From: an uncultured Bacteroidota bacterium | Lineage (GTDB): Bacteria; Bacteroidota; Bacteroidia; Bacteroidales; P3 | Reading direction: 5' to 3' | Length of the DNA: 64,000 nt | NCBI GenBank assembly: GCA_902800395.1 | Contig: CADCEC010000008.1 | Coordinates: 56,013-120,012, forward strand | Part shown: positions 53,601-59,270 of the stretch, in pieces | Layout of the letters: every line of letters starts with the position of its first letter | How positions within the stretch are numbered: the first letter of the stretch is position 1 | Program-made: the position numbers and the translations under genes | The notes under the pieces: model-generated | Told to the model about the DNA's origin: nothing | What the model saw: the letters and a program-made list of their open reading frames with translations, nothing else | Database searches by the model: none

Positions 53601-56600
53601 CGCAGAGGGCGCCGACGAAGGAGGCGCCCTCGACCCAGCCGGCGGAGTAGCCGAAGACTGAGGGGACGGAGGGGTCTTGCTGCAGACCAGCTATACCGCC
53701 GACGAGGGAGATGCCTTTGACGACGCCGGTGTTGTAGCAGTCGGAGAAGAGAGAGGCGTCGGAGAGCTGACCTATGAGTCCGCCCACGAAGTAGCGGCCG
53801 GTGACGAGACCGCTGTTGAAGCAGGCGCTGACACTGGAGGAATCAGAGAGAGAGCCGACGATGCCGCCGAGGTAGTCATCGATTTTGGTTTCGCCGACGG
53901 TGCCTGCGTTGAAGCTGTTTGTGATGCGTGCACCTTTGACACAAAGGCCAGCGATGCCGCCAATGTAGTTGCCCTCAGCGATGATGGTGCCTAAGTGCTC
54001 ACAACCGTCGATAATACCGTCATCCATCTTGCCCACGACACCGCCGATATAGTTGCCATGCGAAGGGATGCGACTTTGTTCGTCTACATAGCAGCTGCGG
54101 ATTTCCGACTGCTCGCCGAAGGAGAAGCCAGCGATGCAGCCGAGGTGGGAGATGATGGATTTATTGTAACTGTTGTTATAGGAGGTGTCGGCGCGGAGGA
54201 TGCCGTTGTGGTTGAAGCCTACGATGCCGCCGACGGTGTCGATGGTAACACCGGGGTTAACAGCCAAGTGCGAGCGGCAGGAGTCGATGGTGCCGAAATC
54301 GTTGAAGCCGCAGATGCCGCCGAAACAGGAGCCGTGGGTGTAGGTGGCGTTTTCGATTTGAGTCATATCGGTTTGGCAACGGACGATGCGGCCGTAGTGG
54401 TTGGAGCCGCAGATGAAGCCGATGTTGCGGCCGGAGACAGCGCTGATGCGGCTGGGGCTATGGAAGTTGCTGCCGACGAGTTGGGTTATGAAGCAGTTGC
54501 GGATGGTGCCGCTGTTGAGGTAGCCGCAGAGGATGGCGCGGTGGTTGCCGGAGGTATTATGGTTGGTTATGGCGCCGGCGATGGTGAGGTTTTTGACGGA
54601 GCCGCCGTAGATGTAGCCGAAGAAGCCCTGGTTGTCGCCACCTGGGATGAGGAAATTGGAGACGGTGTGGCCGGCGCCGTCGAAATGGCCGAGGAAGGGG
54701 CGGTTAGGGGTGCCGATGGAGGTCCAGAGGTCGAGGACGTTGTACTGTTGGCCACTGCTGGTGGTGCCGTGGAAAGCGAGGTCGACGTCGGCGTTGAGTT
54801 TGAAGTAGAGGTTGCGGCCGCCGTCGGTGATTCTCACATATTGAGAAGCGGAGTAGGAGCCGGTGGTGATGAAGGTTTGGGTGGAGCTGTTGTAATAGCC
54901 GGAGCCCTGGTTGATGATGGTGCGGAAATTCTTTAGTTCATCGGCATTTCTGATAATTATCGGGTTGGCCTCGGTGAGGTTGACCCAGAGCTGGAGCTTG
55001 CGGTAGACAGGATCGTTGGTGCCGGTGCCTCGGAAGCCCAACGTGATAAAGCCCTGAGCAGGACGATTGTTGGTGCTGGGGATGGTGACGGTGATGAGGT
55101 TGTTGCTGGGAGAGGTTCCTATGGAGAGACAGTTGCTGCCACCCATACGCAGCCAGCTGCCGCCGTCGGAATAGTTGAGCGTGAATTGGTGGGAGACGGT
55201 GCTGTAGGTTTCGGTGGTGTACAACTTGGCCCTCATGGCAGAGGCTTTGGAGAGGAGGGAGTTGATGCTTTGAACGCCTTTGAGCTGGGGATAATAATCA
55301 TTTTGGAAGTACCAGATGCTGTCGCTGCTGTCGCCTCCGAAGAGGATTGATCCCATCATGGAGGAGGTGGGCATTCCTTCGGCAAGGCCAGACTGGTCGC
55401 TGCCGTCGATGCCGCCAACGGGTGAGAGCTGATTGTCGTAATAACAGTTGAGGATTGTGTCATTCGCCTGTCCGACAATGCTGCCGAGGTGGGTGCCGGT
55501 GGAGCGGACGGTGTTGGAGACGTAGCAATACTGCGGTGCGCCCACGCCGCAGATACCGCCGACATATTTACGGTTCTCACCATTCACAATACCAGCGTTG
55601 TAGGAGTTCTGAATTCTGCATTGTGGATTCTGAATTAATCCGACGAGGCCGCCGACAAAGTTGTCGGCATTGGGGTTGCCGGGCAGTGCAGTGATGATGC
55701 CGGTGTTGAGGCAGGAGGAGACGTTGGTGTTGAGACCGCTGATGCCGCCGATATAGGGGCAATCGGCCTTACCGGTGATGTCGCCTAAGTTGGCGGAATT
55801 CTTCACATTGCCGTCCTTGGCGATGATGCCGCCGACACATTGGATACCCATGACATCGATGTAGTTGAAGCAGCCGATGATGCTGTCGGCGGCGGTCAGC
55901 GAGACGCCGGCGATGCCGCCGACGGTGACGCCGTACAGGTTGTCGCTAACGTTATTATGTTTTTTGACGGAGCAGTTCTCGATGCGACCGCCGTTGAGAA
56001 TGGCGCAGACGGCACCGGCAGTGTCGGCACCGACGATGGTTTCGACAGTGATGTTTAGGTCATACACCTTGCCCGTAAGGGTGCCGAAAAGGCCGACCAC
56101 AGACCGAGTTGAATTAAGTCGGCCGAGGGTGTGGTTATTGCCGAGGAATGTGCCCGCGAACCGTTTCGTGCCGATAGGAATCCAGTTGGATGTGATATCG
56201 TACAGGTTGATGTCGGCGGTGAGGATGAAGACGATGTCTTGCACATAATGCGGAAGGAGATAATCTTTATAGATCACCATGTAGTTCCCGTTCACGATGT
56301 TACGCAGATTATTCAGATCATGAAAGTTGTCAACGGTCATCGTGTCGGGCAGCGGAAGACTGTTTAACGCCAGTCGGGGAGTGCAGGCGGCGATGGCGTT
56401 CGAACGGACGGAGGAGCTGTCAGTCCAAGTCAGTCGAGGGTAGAGTCCCTCCTCGTAGAGCCAGAAGTCGTCGCCCATATACTCTCGCACAAGGGCTTCG
56501 GGACCGATGAAGTAGCGCGTGGCTACTTTTGTCGCCCCTTCACAGAGGGGATTGACATGGTAGTCGTTGTAAAACGTTGTATACGCTGATTCTACCTCTA

Positions 56601-59031
56601 CTTGGTTGCCAGTAAGCACACCGACGTTGTAGCAATCGGTGATGATGCGGCGCGTCGTGTTTCTAGAGAGTCCAACCAGGGGATGTACGGTGCCATTGGA
56701 AGCCGTGATGTCGCCAGTGTTGAAGCATTGTTCGAAGAGGCAGGTGTCGGCGTTCACATAGCCCACCAAACCGGCAGCGTAGCCCCCGTTCCAGTTGTTG
56801 ACAATGTTGCAACTGTTGAAACAGCCCGTGATGTGGATACTGCTGAGAGCCTCACTGTCCGTTCCCACCGAGCCTATCAAAGCGGCACACTGGTTGCCGA
56901 CGAAGGTGAGTGGCTGAGTGGTTGAGGTGCTGAGAGCCTGAGTGCTGTAGGTGACGGCGCAATTTTCGAAAGAACCGCCTTTGACAATGGTGGCCAATGC
57001 GGCCGACGAACCGCCGCAGCCCGTGATGTGCGGGTCCTCGATGACAAGGTTCTTGATGTCGCCTTTGGAATAGATGAAGAGGGCGCGGTCGGTGCCGTCC
57101 GTCATCGTGAGGTTCATCAGCTTATGCCCCCGACCGTCGTAAAAACCAGTGAAACAGGTGTCGGCATTCTTGCCGATGGGGACCCAGTCGCCTGCGGCGG
57201 CGAGGTCGATGTCGGCGGTCTGTATCCAGTGGATGTGAGGAAGGGAATCGTGAGGGATCAGGAAGCGGTGGTAGATGAAGTCCTCGTTCGCGTTGATGCC
57301 GTTGCGGAAGGCGAGGAAGTCTTCCAGATTGCTGATGAGGAAGGGGTTCTCGGCGGAACCAACGTACGGGGGAATGTTGACCACCGCGTCGTAGTAGCGG
57401 GTACGCCCTGCCACCTCTACGGTGAGGCGTACCACACCCTGCTTTTGCAGATAGATATTCCAGCTGTTGTCGGGCGCATAGAACTCTCTGCGGACAGCAT
57501 CGGGCCAGAGACTGTCAAGGGTCCACGTAAAATCCAGACTGTCACACCCTTTCCACAGCACGAATGACTCGGTGAGGTCGGAGAGTTTCATGTACTTGCG
57601 CTCATTGTCATTCATGTTGTTGATGGTACTTTGGCCGTTGCCATTCGGTTTCATGAAGACATCGAGAAACGGGACGAGGGCGGCGGTCACAATGGAATCT
57701 TGGGGGTAATCCAATTCGATGCGGTAAGTGACATTTATCGGATCGTTGAATGGATCCGGGTAGGGGTAAACATTGCACAGATAGGTGTTTTTCCACAGGC
57801 TGGGCTTCTGATTTTTGATGTCGAAATACATCATGCTGTAATAGGTCATGTCGTAGGTGCTGAGGGCTGCGGCACCCCTATTGGCCCGCCAATCTGCCGG
57901 CACCCATGACGACCCAGGAATTGACGGAAGGTCGCTCAGCTGCCAGTCGAAGTAGCAGGTGTCCACCCGGATGCTGTCAACATCCGGATCATAACTATTG
58001 CTGCCGGAAGGGGAAAGTGCATAGCCGTAGATGCCGCCTATGTGGTGGTTGACAATTTCTTCGTCCGTGCCGATACCGCCCTTGGTGGGGTTCGCCCCTG
58101 AGAGGGCTGTGCCGACCATATCGGTGGTGCGGACAATCATGGAGGAGTAACAATGGCGCACGGTGCCCTTCTCCACCTTGCCGACAAGTCCGGCAACATA
58201 GTCACCGGAGCAGTCGACATGCCCGGAAGCGAAGCAGACGCTCACTTCGGGCAACAAAGTATCGTGGAGGGTCATCAGTCCAACCAAGCCGCCCACGTTG
58301 CTGCCATTTGTGCGGATGCTGCCCTCGAAGAAACAGTCGCTGATATGGCCTCCGGAAAGCTCGCCCACCATACCGCCGATGTTGCTGCCACCACCCCTGA
58401 CGTAGGAATTGACAATGCCGAGTTTCTCGACGTACGCATCCCCCTCCATTTTCGAAAAGAAACCCACGCCAACGGTGGTGTCCGGACGGTCGATATAAAT
58501 ACCGCTGATCGTATGCATATCACCGAGTAAGTAGCCTTTGAACACAACCGTTTCGGGCCAGACCGTCCAATTGGGGTCAATCTCGCCGTCGCAGGCAGCC
58601 AGATTCCCCTGGTTGAGGGTGATATCATTCGGGATCAAGAAATACTTACCTTCGCCGTAAGCGGGAATGGTGTCGTAGTCACCGTAGGTGGGAGGCGTTG
58701 GACTACAGATGTACTCTTTGCTGTAGCCATATTTATAAAAGTAGAACTCGTTGCCAGTACTGAGGCAGTTGGCAAAAGCCACTAATTCATTAGCCTTACG
58801 GATCCGGTACGGATTATCATGCGTGCCGTGACCACCCTGTGCCAGTGCCGTATTGAAAATTGAAAATTGAAAACCGAGAATTAGGCTGATGCCGATAAAC
58901 ATCCGCAAACCCGTTCCCATGGGGTCGTCGGGATGGTTTTTCCTGTAGCGCCAGGCGCGGACAATCATCCACACCAGAAGTCCCAAAACAATCAGCCCGA
59001 TGGCCAAAAGAATAATCAATTTCGTCGTCAT
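41653..59031 (-). CDS. Giant multi-domain surface protein (GLUG/MBG/Cys-rich repeats)
   Basis: The frame has 5,792 residues. In order: an N-terminal membrane helix (about 4-25), RAWRYRKNHPDD, and a second hydrophobic stretch (about 44-66, ending NTALAQG) that looks like a true signal peptide from Met44; a long GLUG-type beta-helix region (VGGLVGxx...CFNTGxIxG, down to about 52,100); a PKD/SprB-like part (52,100-51,000); 20 or so MBG-like domains (KTYGEEDPELTATVTG, SGETVGTYAI; 51,000-46,100); two HYR-like Cys domains (46,100-44,000); then the Cys-rich repeats. It ends at 41653 by frameshift, losing the type IX sorting domain that lies in the next frame. With that domain the protein would be about 6,350 residues. 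Role: probably adhesion at the cell surface (inference). Confidence 0.85.
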   Translation of the reverse strand: MTTKLIILLAIGLIVLGLLVWMIVRAWRYRKNHPDDPMGTGLRMFIGISLILGFQFSIFNTALAQGGHGTHDNPYRIRKANELVAFANCLSTGNEFYFYKYGYSKEYICSPTPPTYGDYDTIPAYGEGKYFLIPNDITLNQGNLAACDGEIDPNWTVWPETVVFKGYLLGDMHTISGIYIDRPDTTVGVGFFSKMEGDAYVEKLGIVNSYVRGGGSNIGGMVGELSGGHISDCFFEGSIRTNGSNVGGLVGLMTLHDTLLPEVSVCFASGHVDCSGDYVAGLVGKVEKGTVRHCYSSMIVRTTDMVGTALSGANPTKGGIGTDEEIVNHHIGGIYGYALSPSGSNSYDPDVDSIRVDTCYFDWQLSDLPSIPGSSWVPADWRANRGAAALSTYDMTYYSMMYFDIKNQKPSLWKNTYLCNVYPYPDPFNDPINVTYRIELDYPQDSIVTAALVPFLDVFMKPNGNGQSTINNMNDNERKYMKLSDLTESFVLWKGCDSLDFTWTLDSLWPDAVRREFYAPDNSWNIYLQKQGVVRLTVEVAGRTRYYDAVVNIPPYVGSAENPFLISNLEDFLAFRNGINANEDFIYHRFLIPHDSLPHIHWIQTADIDLAAAGDWVPIGKNADTCFTGFYDGRGHKLMNLTMTDGTDRALFIYSKGDIKNLVIEDPHITGCGGSSAALATIVKGGSFENCAVTYSTQALSTSTTQPLTFVGNQCAALIGSVGTDSEALSSIHITGCFNSCNIVNNWNGGYAAGLVGYVNADTCLFEQCFNTGDITASNGTVHPLVGLSRNTTRRIITDCYNVGVLTGNQVEVESAYTTFYNDYHVNPLCEGATKVATRYFIGPEALVREYMGDDFWLYEEGLYPRLTWTDSSSVRSNAIAACTPRLALNSLPLPDTMTVDNFHDLNNLRNIVNGNYMVIYKDYLLPHYVQDIVFILTADINLYDITSNWIPIGTKRFAGTFLGNNHTLGRLNSTRSVVGLFGTLTGKVYDLNITVETIVGADTAGAVCAILNGGRIENCSVKKHNNVSDNLYGVTVGGIAGVSLTAADSIIGCFNYIDVMGIQCVGGIIAKDGNVKNSANLGDITGKADCPYIGGISGLNTNVSSCLNTGIITALPGNPNADNFVGGLVGLIQNPQCRIQNSYNAGIVNGENRKYVGGICGVGAPQYCYVSNTVRSTGTHLGSIVGQANDTILNCYYDNQLSPVGGIDGSDQSGLAEGMPTSSMMGSILFGGDSSDSIWYFQNDYYPQLKGVQSINSLLSKASAMRAKLYTTETYSTVSHQFTLNYSDGGSWLRMGGSNCLSIGTSPSNNLITVTIPSTNNRPAQGFITLGFRGTGTNDPVYRKLQLWVNLTEANPIIIRNADELKNFRTIINQGSGYYNSSTQTFITTGSYSASQYVRITDGGRNLYFKLNADVDLAFHGTTSSGQQYNVLDLWTSIGTPNRPFLGHFDGAGHTVSNFLIPGGDNQGFFGYIYGGSVKNLTIAGAITNHNTSGNHRAILCGYLNSGTIRNCFITQLVGSNFHSPSRISAVSGRNIGFICGSNHYGRIVRCQTDMTQIENATYTHGSCFGGICGFNDFGTIDSCRSHLAVNPGVTIDTVGGIVGFNHNGILRADTSYNNSYNKSIISHLGCIAGFSFGEQSEIRSCYVDEQSRIPSHGNYIGGVVGKMDDGIIDGCEHLGTIIAEGNYIGGIAGLCVKGARITNSFNAGTVGETKIDDYLGGIVGSLSDSSSVSACFNSGLVTGRYFVGGLIGQLSDASLFSDCYNTGVVKGISLVGGIAGLQQDPSVPSVFGYSAGWVEGASFVGALCGFSSDTSFLLNLHYDSLMCPYRAVNEEDVSGVTPLSTSEMMGVTFPNDRPWVYGEGMYPRLSTISDTDASKVSALALQIGDIYNLTAIQGTSYTLPSYTPASGTFKWNKVKSSDNTASLSGTTLTASGKRNFMQIKASKSIFCNGENHTIPFRTVQLSFGISEEQPLDVNFGNFSQFRYFVNNGQTFYYFNGAFFQDQDQYNNYTPIPAGSDGIYFRLTSDITIPNSNSVPIGTEEIPFRGYFDGGGHSVQVKFAQTNQDNRGFFGYLQGRVKNLYVKDISVTGRNRVGALAGFLNGTVSHCGTLSSCSSTPVVQGQTAVGGLVGEASFSQISHCYNGSNVRGTQSVGGIVGAVGNADVIMDNHFTVVKQCFNYGIVSASDTDSRAAGLVGSTINSYLLSINCYNTGAVNGTSRVAGLFGSTTNSNLLTINCYNAAPISADTLLGPFVGQTINSNLLSINCFNDRQLCPLHADDSTARLTSEMIGDGLKAHLGEDSWIYNDHQYPHLKAYDSTMAATVSVKPVYLTGRMPVNSIVADFKADTTTRVKWYRYGTGSALNEPNPDTANGSFTLNNCGKDSLMVVLTDDNVCARRVVPLIVAASNIKVDTILSCSAYTWKPTNDHTEILDKPGFYSYSPDGAPCDSTRAIELLFSSPIQTSLAARHACMDSYWSKYGHNIGSLKASVISGGFSSHFSYQWSRENGTIDNESFIPLHPDSLRYLPADNYILTVTDSAAPLCQSHDTILVDEYSFNYLATKWGNCVDTDDGWIELVIRQFEFNRDGSPYKIECWDSNHTVVAEHTIHSLNLLDDSGIPKGYDTLSNLANGLYYITITDSLGCYQDKQIKVNDPINPKMTLRANGFKKVYDGTPVSLNDINRIQVIEYDDNWKVPERAEYYITSDQWRQLALRIGDSLIVSLSNPDMMIKDVDSVRNEIVGWSIKDAETGKDKTCLYHFYPVDSCIVIVPATLTLFTGSATKEYDGTELTNYNWNVQGLQNGEHVWCMPSASLTDVDTIENSCYIDWGNPGHWGENIAQEKNYTVINHFGTLSVTPNTQPVTITAGSSTKTYDGTPLTNDTITFTGLPNGFYVEATTSGSRTDVGTSQNVVNSYVIKNKDHQDKTAFFTNVTTIAGTLTVNPTQLTVITGSSVKEYDGTPLTSDAVCIRYGIDTIYPNSSGQFSILNSQFSIQATGSQTIVGQSNNSYTIDWGTTDSNNYEIHDNLGVLTVNLNSTQITLTAASVSKPYDGTPLTNSDVNVDIDGSLPTGFTVEATVSGSQTNVGTNDNVVSSYAVRNADGEDRTAYFSNITTVNGVLTVTANATTVTLAAASGSKTYDGTPLTKNDYTVAGLPEGFTMEATVSGSQTNAGSSANVVNDDYIIRNALGEDKTSDFTGVLKVAGTLTVTPKPATITAHDASKTYGEADPAFTATVTGAVNGETIGYTLSRTSGETVGTYAIVAENGDNPNYQLTVNNAQLTISPRPISVSVEERTVTYNGFEQGGNRAYNFSNLLAGHTATISYTPSRGRDEGAYDNGGFDLMSLRVMNGEEDVTDNYSLTSVVPGGLTIEPVTDPSTLTVRARSSRGNVYDGTVKSVAGFETLEFVVNGDIYTVSGLTTSDPSSRDADTLENEIMGEAVVRDANNQDVTPMFTVNRVNGTLIVARRPVTVRADSKSKIYGEVDPELTATVTGAVMGDTIDYTLSRTSGETVGTYAIVAESGDNPNYTVSVEGGTFTIEKKYATVTANNKSKTYGEEDPELTATVTGRVGDDSMDYTLSRTSGETVGTYAINVNEGENPNYEVTVRGGTFTITRAALTVKADDKEKTFGALDPTLTATVTGRVGDDSIAYTLSRTSGETVGTYAIMPVGNVLQGNYEVTYVAGALTISSSDEVVVRIAGRRDTAVYNGAPHSVSGYDVISISNSLYTEDDFTFNGTATATRTDAGTTLMGLNGNQFANRNLNFAHVNFIVVEDGCQTITKARATVAADTLSKIYGDADPALTATLTGTFAGDTIDYALSRTSGETVGTYAIVAESGDNPNYEVTVTGAIFTINKKAATVVADNLEKTYGESDTTLTATVTGTVGNDSIAYTLSRTSGETVGTYAISVALGSNPNYEVTATNGTFSINKKAVRVVIDALGKIYGEEDPELTATVTGTVEGDSVYGSGLIEGDTIAYTLSRKAGENAGEYLISAMLGDNPNYEVTTVPGIFTIGKRIATVKAENMSKTYGEADPELTATVADTLPGDTLNYTLERTAGENAGSYFIAVTLSNNPNYEVAVTHGIFTINPRTVTVAAKGSEKTYGESDPTLSATVSGALGSDEVSYTLSRTSGETVGTYAITVTPGSNPNYEVTTDSAIFTINKRAATVTATGKSKTYGNADPALTATVTGTVGSDVVSYTLSREVGEDVGTYAIVAESGNNPNYEVTTVPGTFSIVPATAMVMADNKEKVHGTPDPVLTATVTGLKNGDAEGVLSYTMTRDSGDSVGTYAITPLGAAKQGNYNVTYLPGTLTIVNDTLIIIGGLESVTVRGCSANSVPAPYTTVAQLEEAGLTIQGDCQAGEGFQVSSHDVEIGMGCATVMRTYTITDVCGDSVTTSQTIYITHDEAPHEVGGPVPTSSDVHCVASENIPPHENPDIMMPTVEDTCGNELEYGTPTIINNYSETTRSGDITYIYTYRDCAGKEFQWNYTYHVIPIIISFTAPEDTAVCRNADGSYSITPEVTGTVRDVTVTYSTVDTSYTDANPVQKPDGSLTIVRTWTLSGICQNAVSEEQRITVLPLPTLQVNPVSQTITYGDTIEDVVISNSHSSVTVSSMPTGLTYNTSTQTISGKPSAVGNYTITVEAVSDQTPNCGTAVQKVTIVVGKRNATITALNQSYVFNNSPRGENNATYTDSAVIASKVSVTGLQGDDQLTSITLNGQETLVGVYPEKIDPNAAVIGTATDNYNIEYISGTLTIKEYEFTVTGTLDTLTVNGCSAADAPEPYTTVAQLEASGLSIQVDCPLGIGIYVSNSDASTGATCVTVTRTYTISDDCGNSATADQFIYINHNEAPHEVGGPVPTSFDILCYSGNLLPPHENPDITMPTVEDSCDNELSFSEPVLNNNYNTSTCSGDITYDYTYTDCADKVFQWHYTYHILPPTITFSAPEDIAVCRNTDGSYTITPDVTGTVQNVVVSCSTVDTTYSDADPVENQDGSLTIVRTWTLTGSCQNAVSEEQTITVNAGTHTEETVTECSSYIWKGTEYTESGTYYHYGTNASGCPDTAELELTVNHAVNVVTTETACDSFAWNGTHADIHGCSQVDTLHLTINSAVNVAVTEVACDSFAWNGTTYTTSGNYTYTHADVHGCTQVDTLHLTVNHSSHSSENVTACNSYVWYGTEYTESDIYYHYGTNGQGCLDTMELHLTVNHCSTTMLTVCGSYKWTLSGETYTTSGQYVVGNDTLLLTVNHPVHTAVTEVACDSFAWNGVTYIVSGDYTYSHADIHSCTQVDTLHLTINSPVNLAVTETACDSLTWNGTTYTASGDYTYSHADIHSCTQVDTLHLTINSADNLAVTETACDSFSWNGTTYTASGNYTYSHADIHGCTQVDTLHLTINIAVNVAVTETACDSFAWNGTTYTVSGDYTYSHADIHSCTQVDTLHLTINSAVNVAVTETACDSFAWNGTTYTATGTYTYSHADIHSCTQVDTLHLTINTSVNLAVTETACDSLSWNGTTYTASGDYTYSHTDIHSCSQVDTLHLTINKAINVATTETACDSFSWNGTTYTATGNYTYSHTDIHSCTQVDTLHLTINTAVNLAITETACDSFAWNGTTYTATGNYTYTHADIHNCTQVDTLHLTINHSSHSSENVTACNSYVWYGTEYTESGTYYHYGTNGQGCHDTMELHLTVNHCSTTMLTVCGSYKWALSGETYTTSGQYIVGNDTLLLTVNHPMHTAVTETACDSFAWNGTTYTASGTYTYSHADIHSCTQVDTLHLTINTAVNVATTETACDSFSR
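41836..42126 (-). repeat. Segmental duplication, copy 1
   Basis: This 290-nt block (encoding HSSENVTACNSYVWYGTEY ... CGSYKWALSGETYTTSGQ) is repeated almost exactly at 43276-43568, about 1,440 nt away. It marks a duplication of ten or so repeat units. Confidence 0.85.
43276..43568 (-). repeat. Segmental duplication, copy 2
   Basis: Near-identical to copy 1, differing at scattered positions (e.g. CGSYKWTLSG against CGSYKWALSG, ESDIYYHY against ESGTYYHY). Confidence 0.85.
49178..49212 (-). repeat. Heptamer array in the giant gene (ATTGTTA/ACTGTTA)
   Basis: ATTGTTA, ACTGTGC, ATTGTTA, ACTGTTA, ATTGATA; encodes QLTVNNAQLTIS between two MBG-like domains. Confidence 0.8.
50043..50077 (-). repeat. 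Perfect GAATTGA x5 heptamer array in the giant gene
   Basis: Five identical GAATTGA units, the least decayed array in the window. Encodes QFSILNSQFSIQ, an in-frame addition inside an MBG-like domain that its neighbours lack. Confidence 0.9.
52222..52249 (-). repeat. Heptamer array in the GLUG region (first)
   Basis: GTTGATA, GATAATA, GATTAGA, GTTAATA. Encodes TINSNLLSIN in the GLUG-type region. Confidence 0.75.
52309..52343 (-). repeat. Heptamer array in the GLUG region (second)
   Basis: GTTAATA, GTTAATA, GATTAGA, GTTAGTA, GTTGAGC. Encodes TTNSNLLTINC. Confidence 0.75.
52396..52423 (-). repeat. Heptamer array in the GLUG region (third)
   Basis: GTTAATA, GATAATA, GATAAGA, GTTAATA. Encodes TINSYLLSINC. 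The three arrays are spaced by about 87 nt, following the GLUG unit. Confidence 0.75.
55606..55640 (-). repeat. Heptamer array in the GLUG region (fourth)
   Basis: GTTCTGA, ATTCTGC, ATTGTGG, ATTCTGA, ATTAATC. Encodes IQNPQCRIQNSYN. Confidence 0.7.
58852..58885 (-). repeat. Heptamer array in the second signal-like segment
   Basis: Three ATTGAAA units then ACCGAGA, ATTAGGC. Encodes LGFQFSIFNTA, i.e. it makes up part of the putative signal peptide of the giant protein. Confidence 0.8.
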
Positions 59032-59257
59032 ATCTGTTTTTTACTTTTTTTATCATTGGTATTTTTGCGCTGCAAAAATACTAAGTCCTTATAAAACAAC
59101 ATTTCCTTTGACAGAAAATTCCACCAAAGGAAAACTTTTTCCATCTAGAGACAAAAAATTCCACCCACAGAAAAGCCCTTTTTCCACCCAAAGAAAAAGG
59201 ACTTCCCCCCAAAGGAAAGCCCCAAACTCAACACTCTTAACTATTATTTATTATCTA
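59032..59257 (-). other. Intergenic region upstream of the giant gene
   Basis: It contains a possible -7 element TATTTTTG (minus strand, 59080-59073) about 42 nt from the start codon, and a 9-bp inverted repeat TTTCCTTTG/CAAAGGAAA (59102-59133), followed on the minus strand by a T-rich stretch, which may end the regulator transcript. Between 59100 and 59225 diverged copies of a TTCCACC/AAAGGAAAA motif recur three or four times: possible binding sites. Confidence 0.5.
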
Positions 59258-59270
59258 TCAACTATTAACT
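59236..59270 (-). repeat. 7-nt-period repeat at the end of the AraC-type gene
   Basis: CTTAACT, ATTATTT, ATTATCT, ATCAACT, ATTAACT. The stop codon at 59258 lies inside the array. Confidence 0.75.

Larger units (their letters stand above)
52100..58800 (-). repeat. GLUG-type repeat region of the giant gene
   Basis: Many short units with the pattern GGIxGxN/VGGLVG followed by CxNxGxI/V. These are typical of a right-handed beta-helix stalk. Confidence 0.8.

Noticed and set aside
53995-54936. Plus-strand frame of 313 codons, Ala/Asp/Val-rich
   Set aside because: Antisense of the GLUG region; low complexity, no start context.
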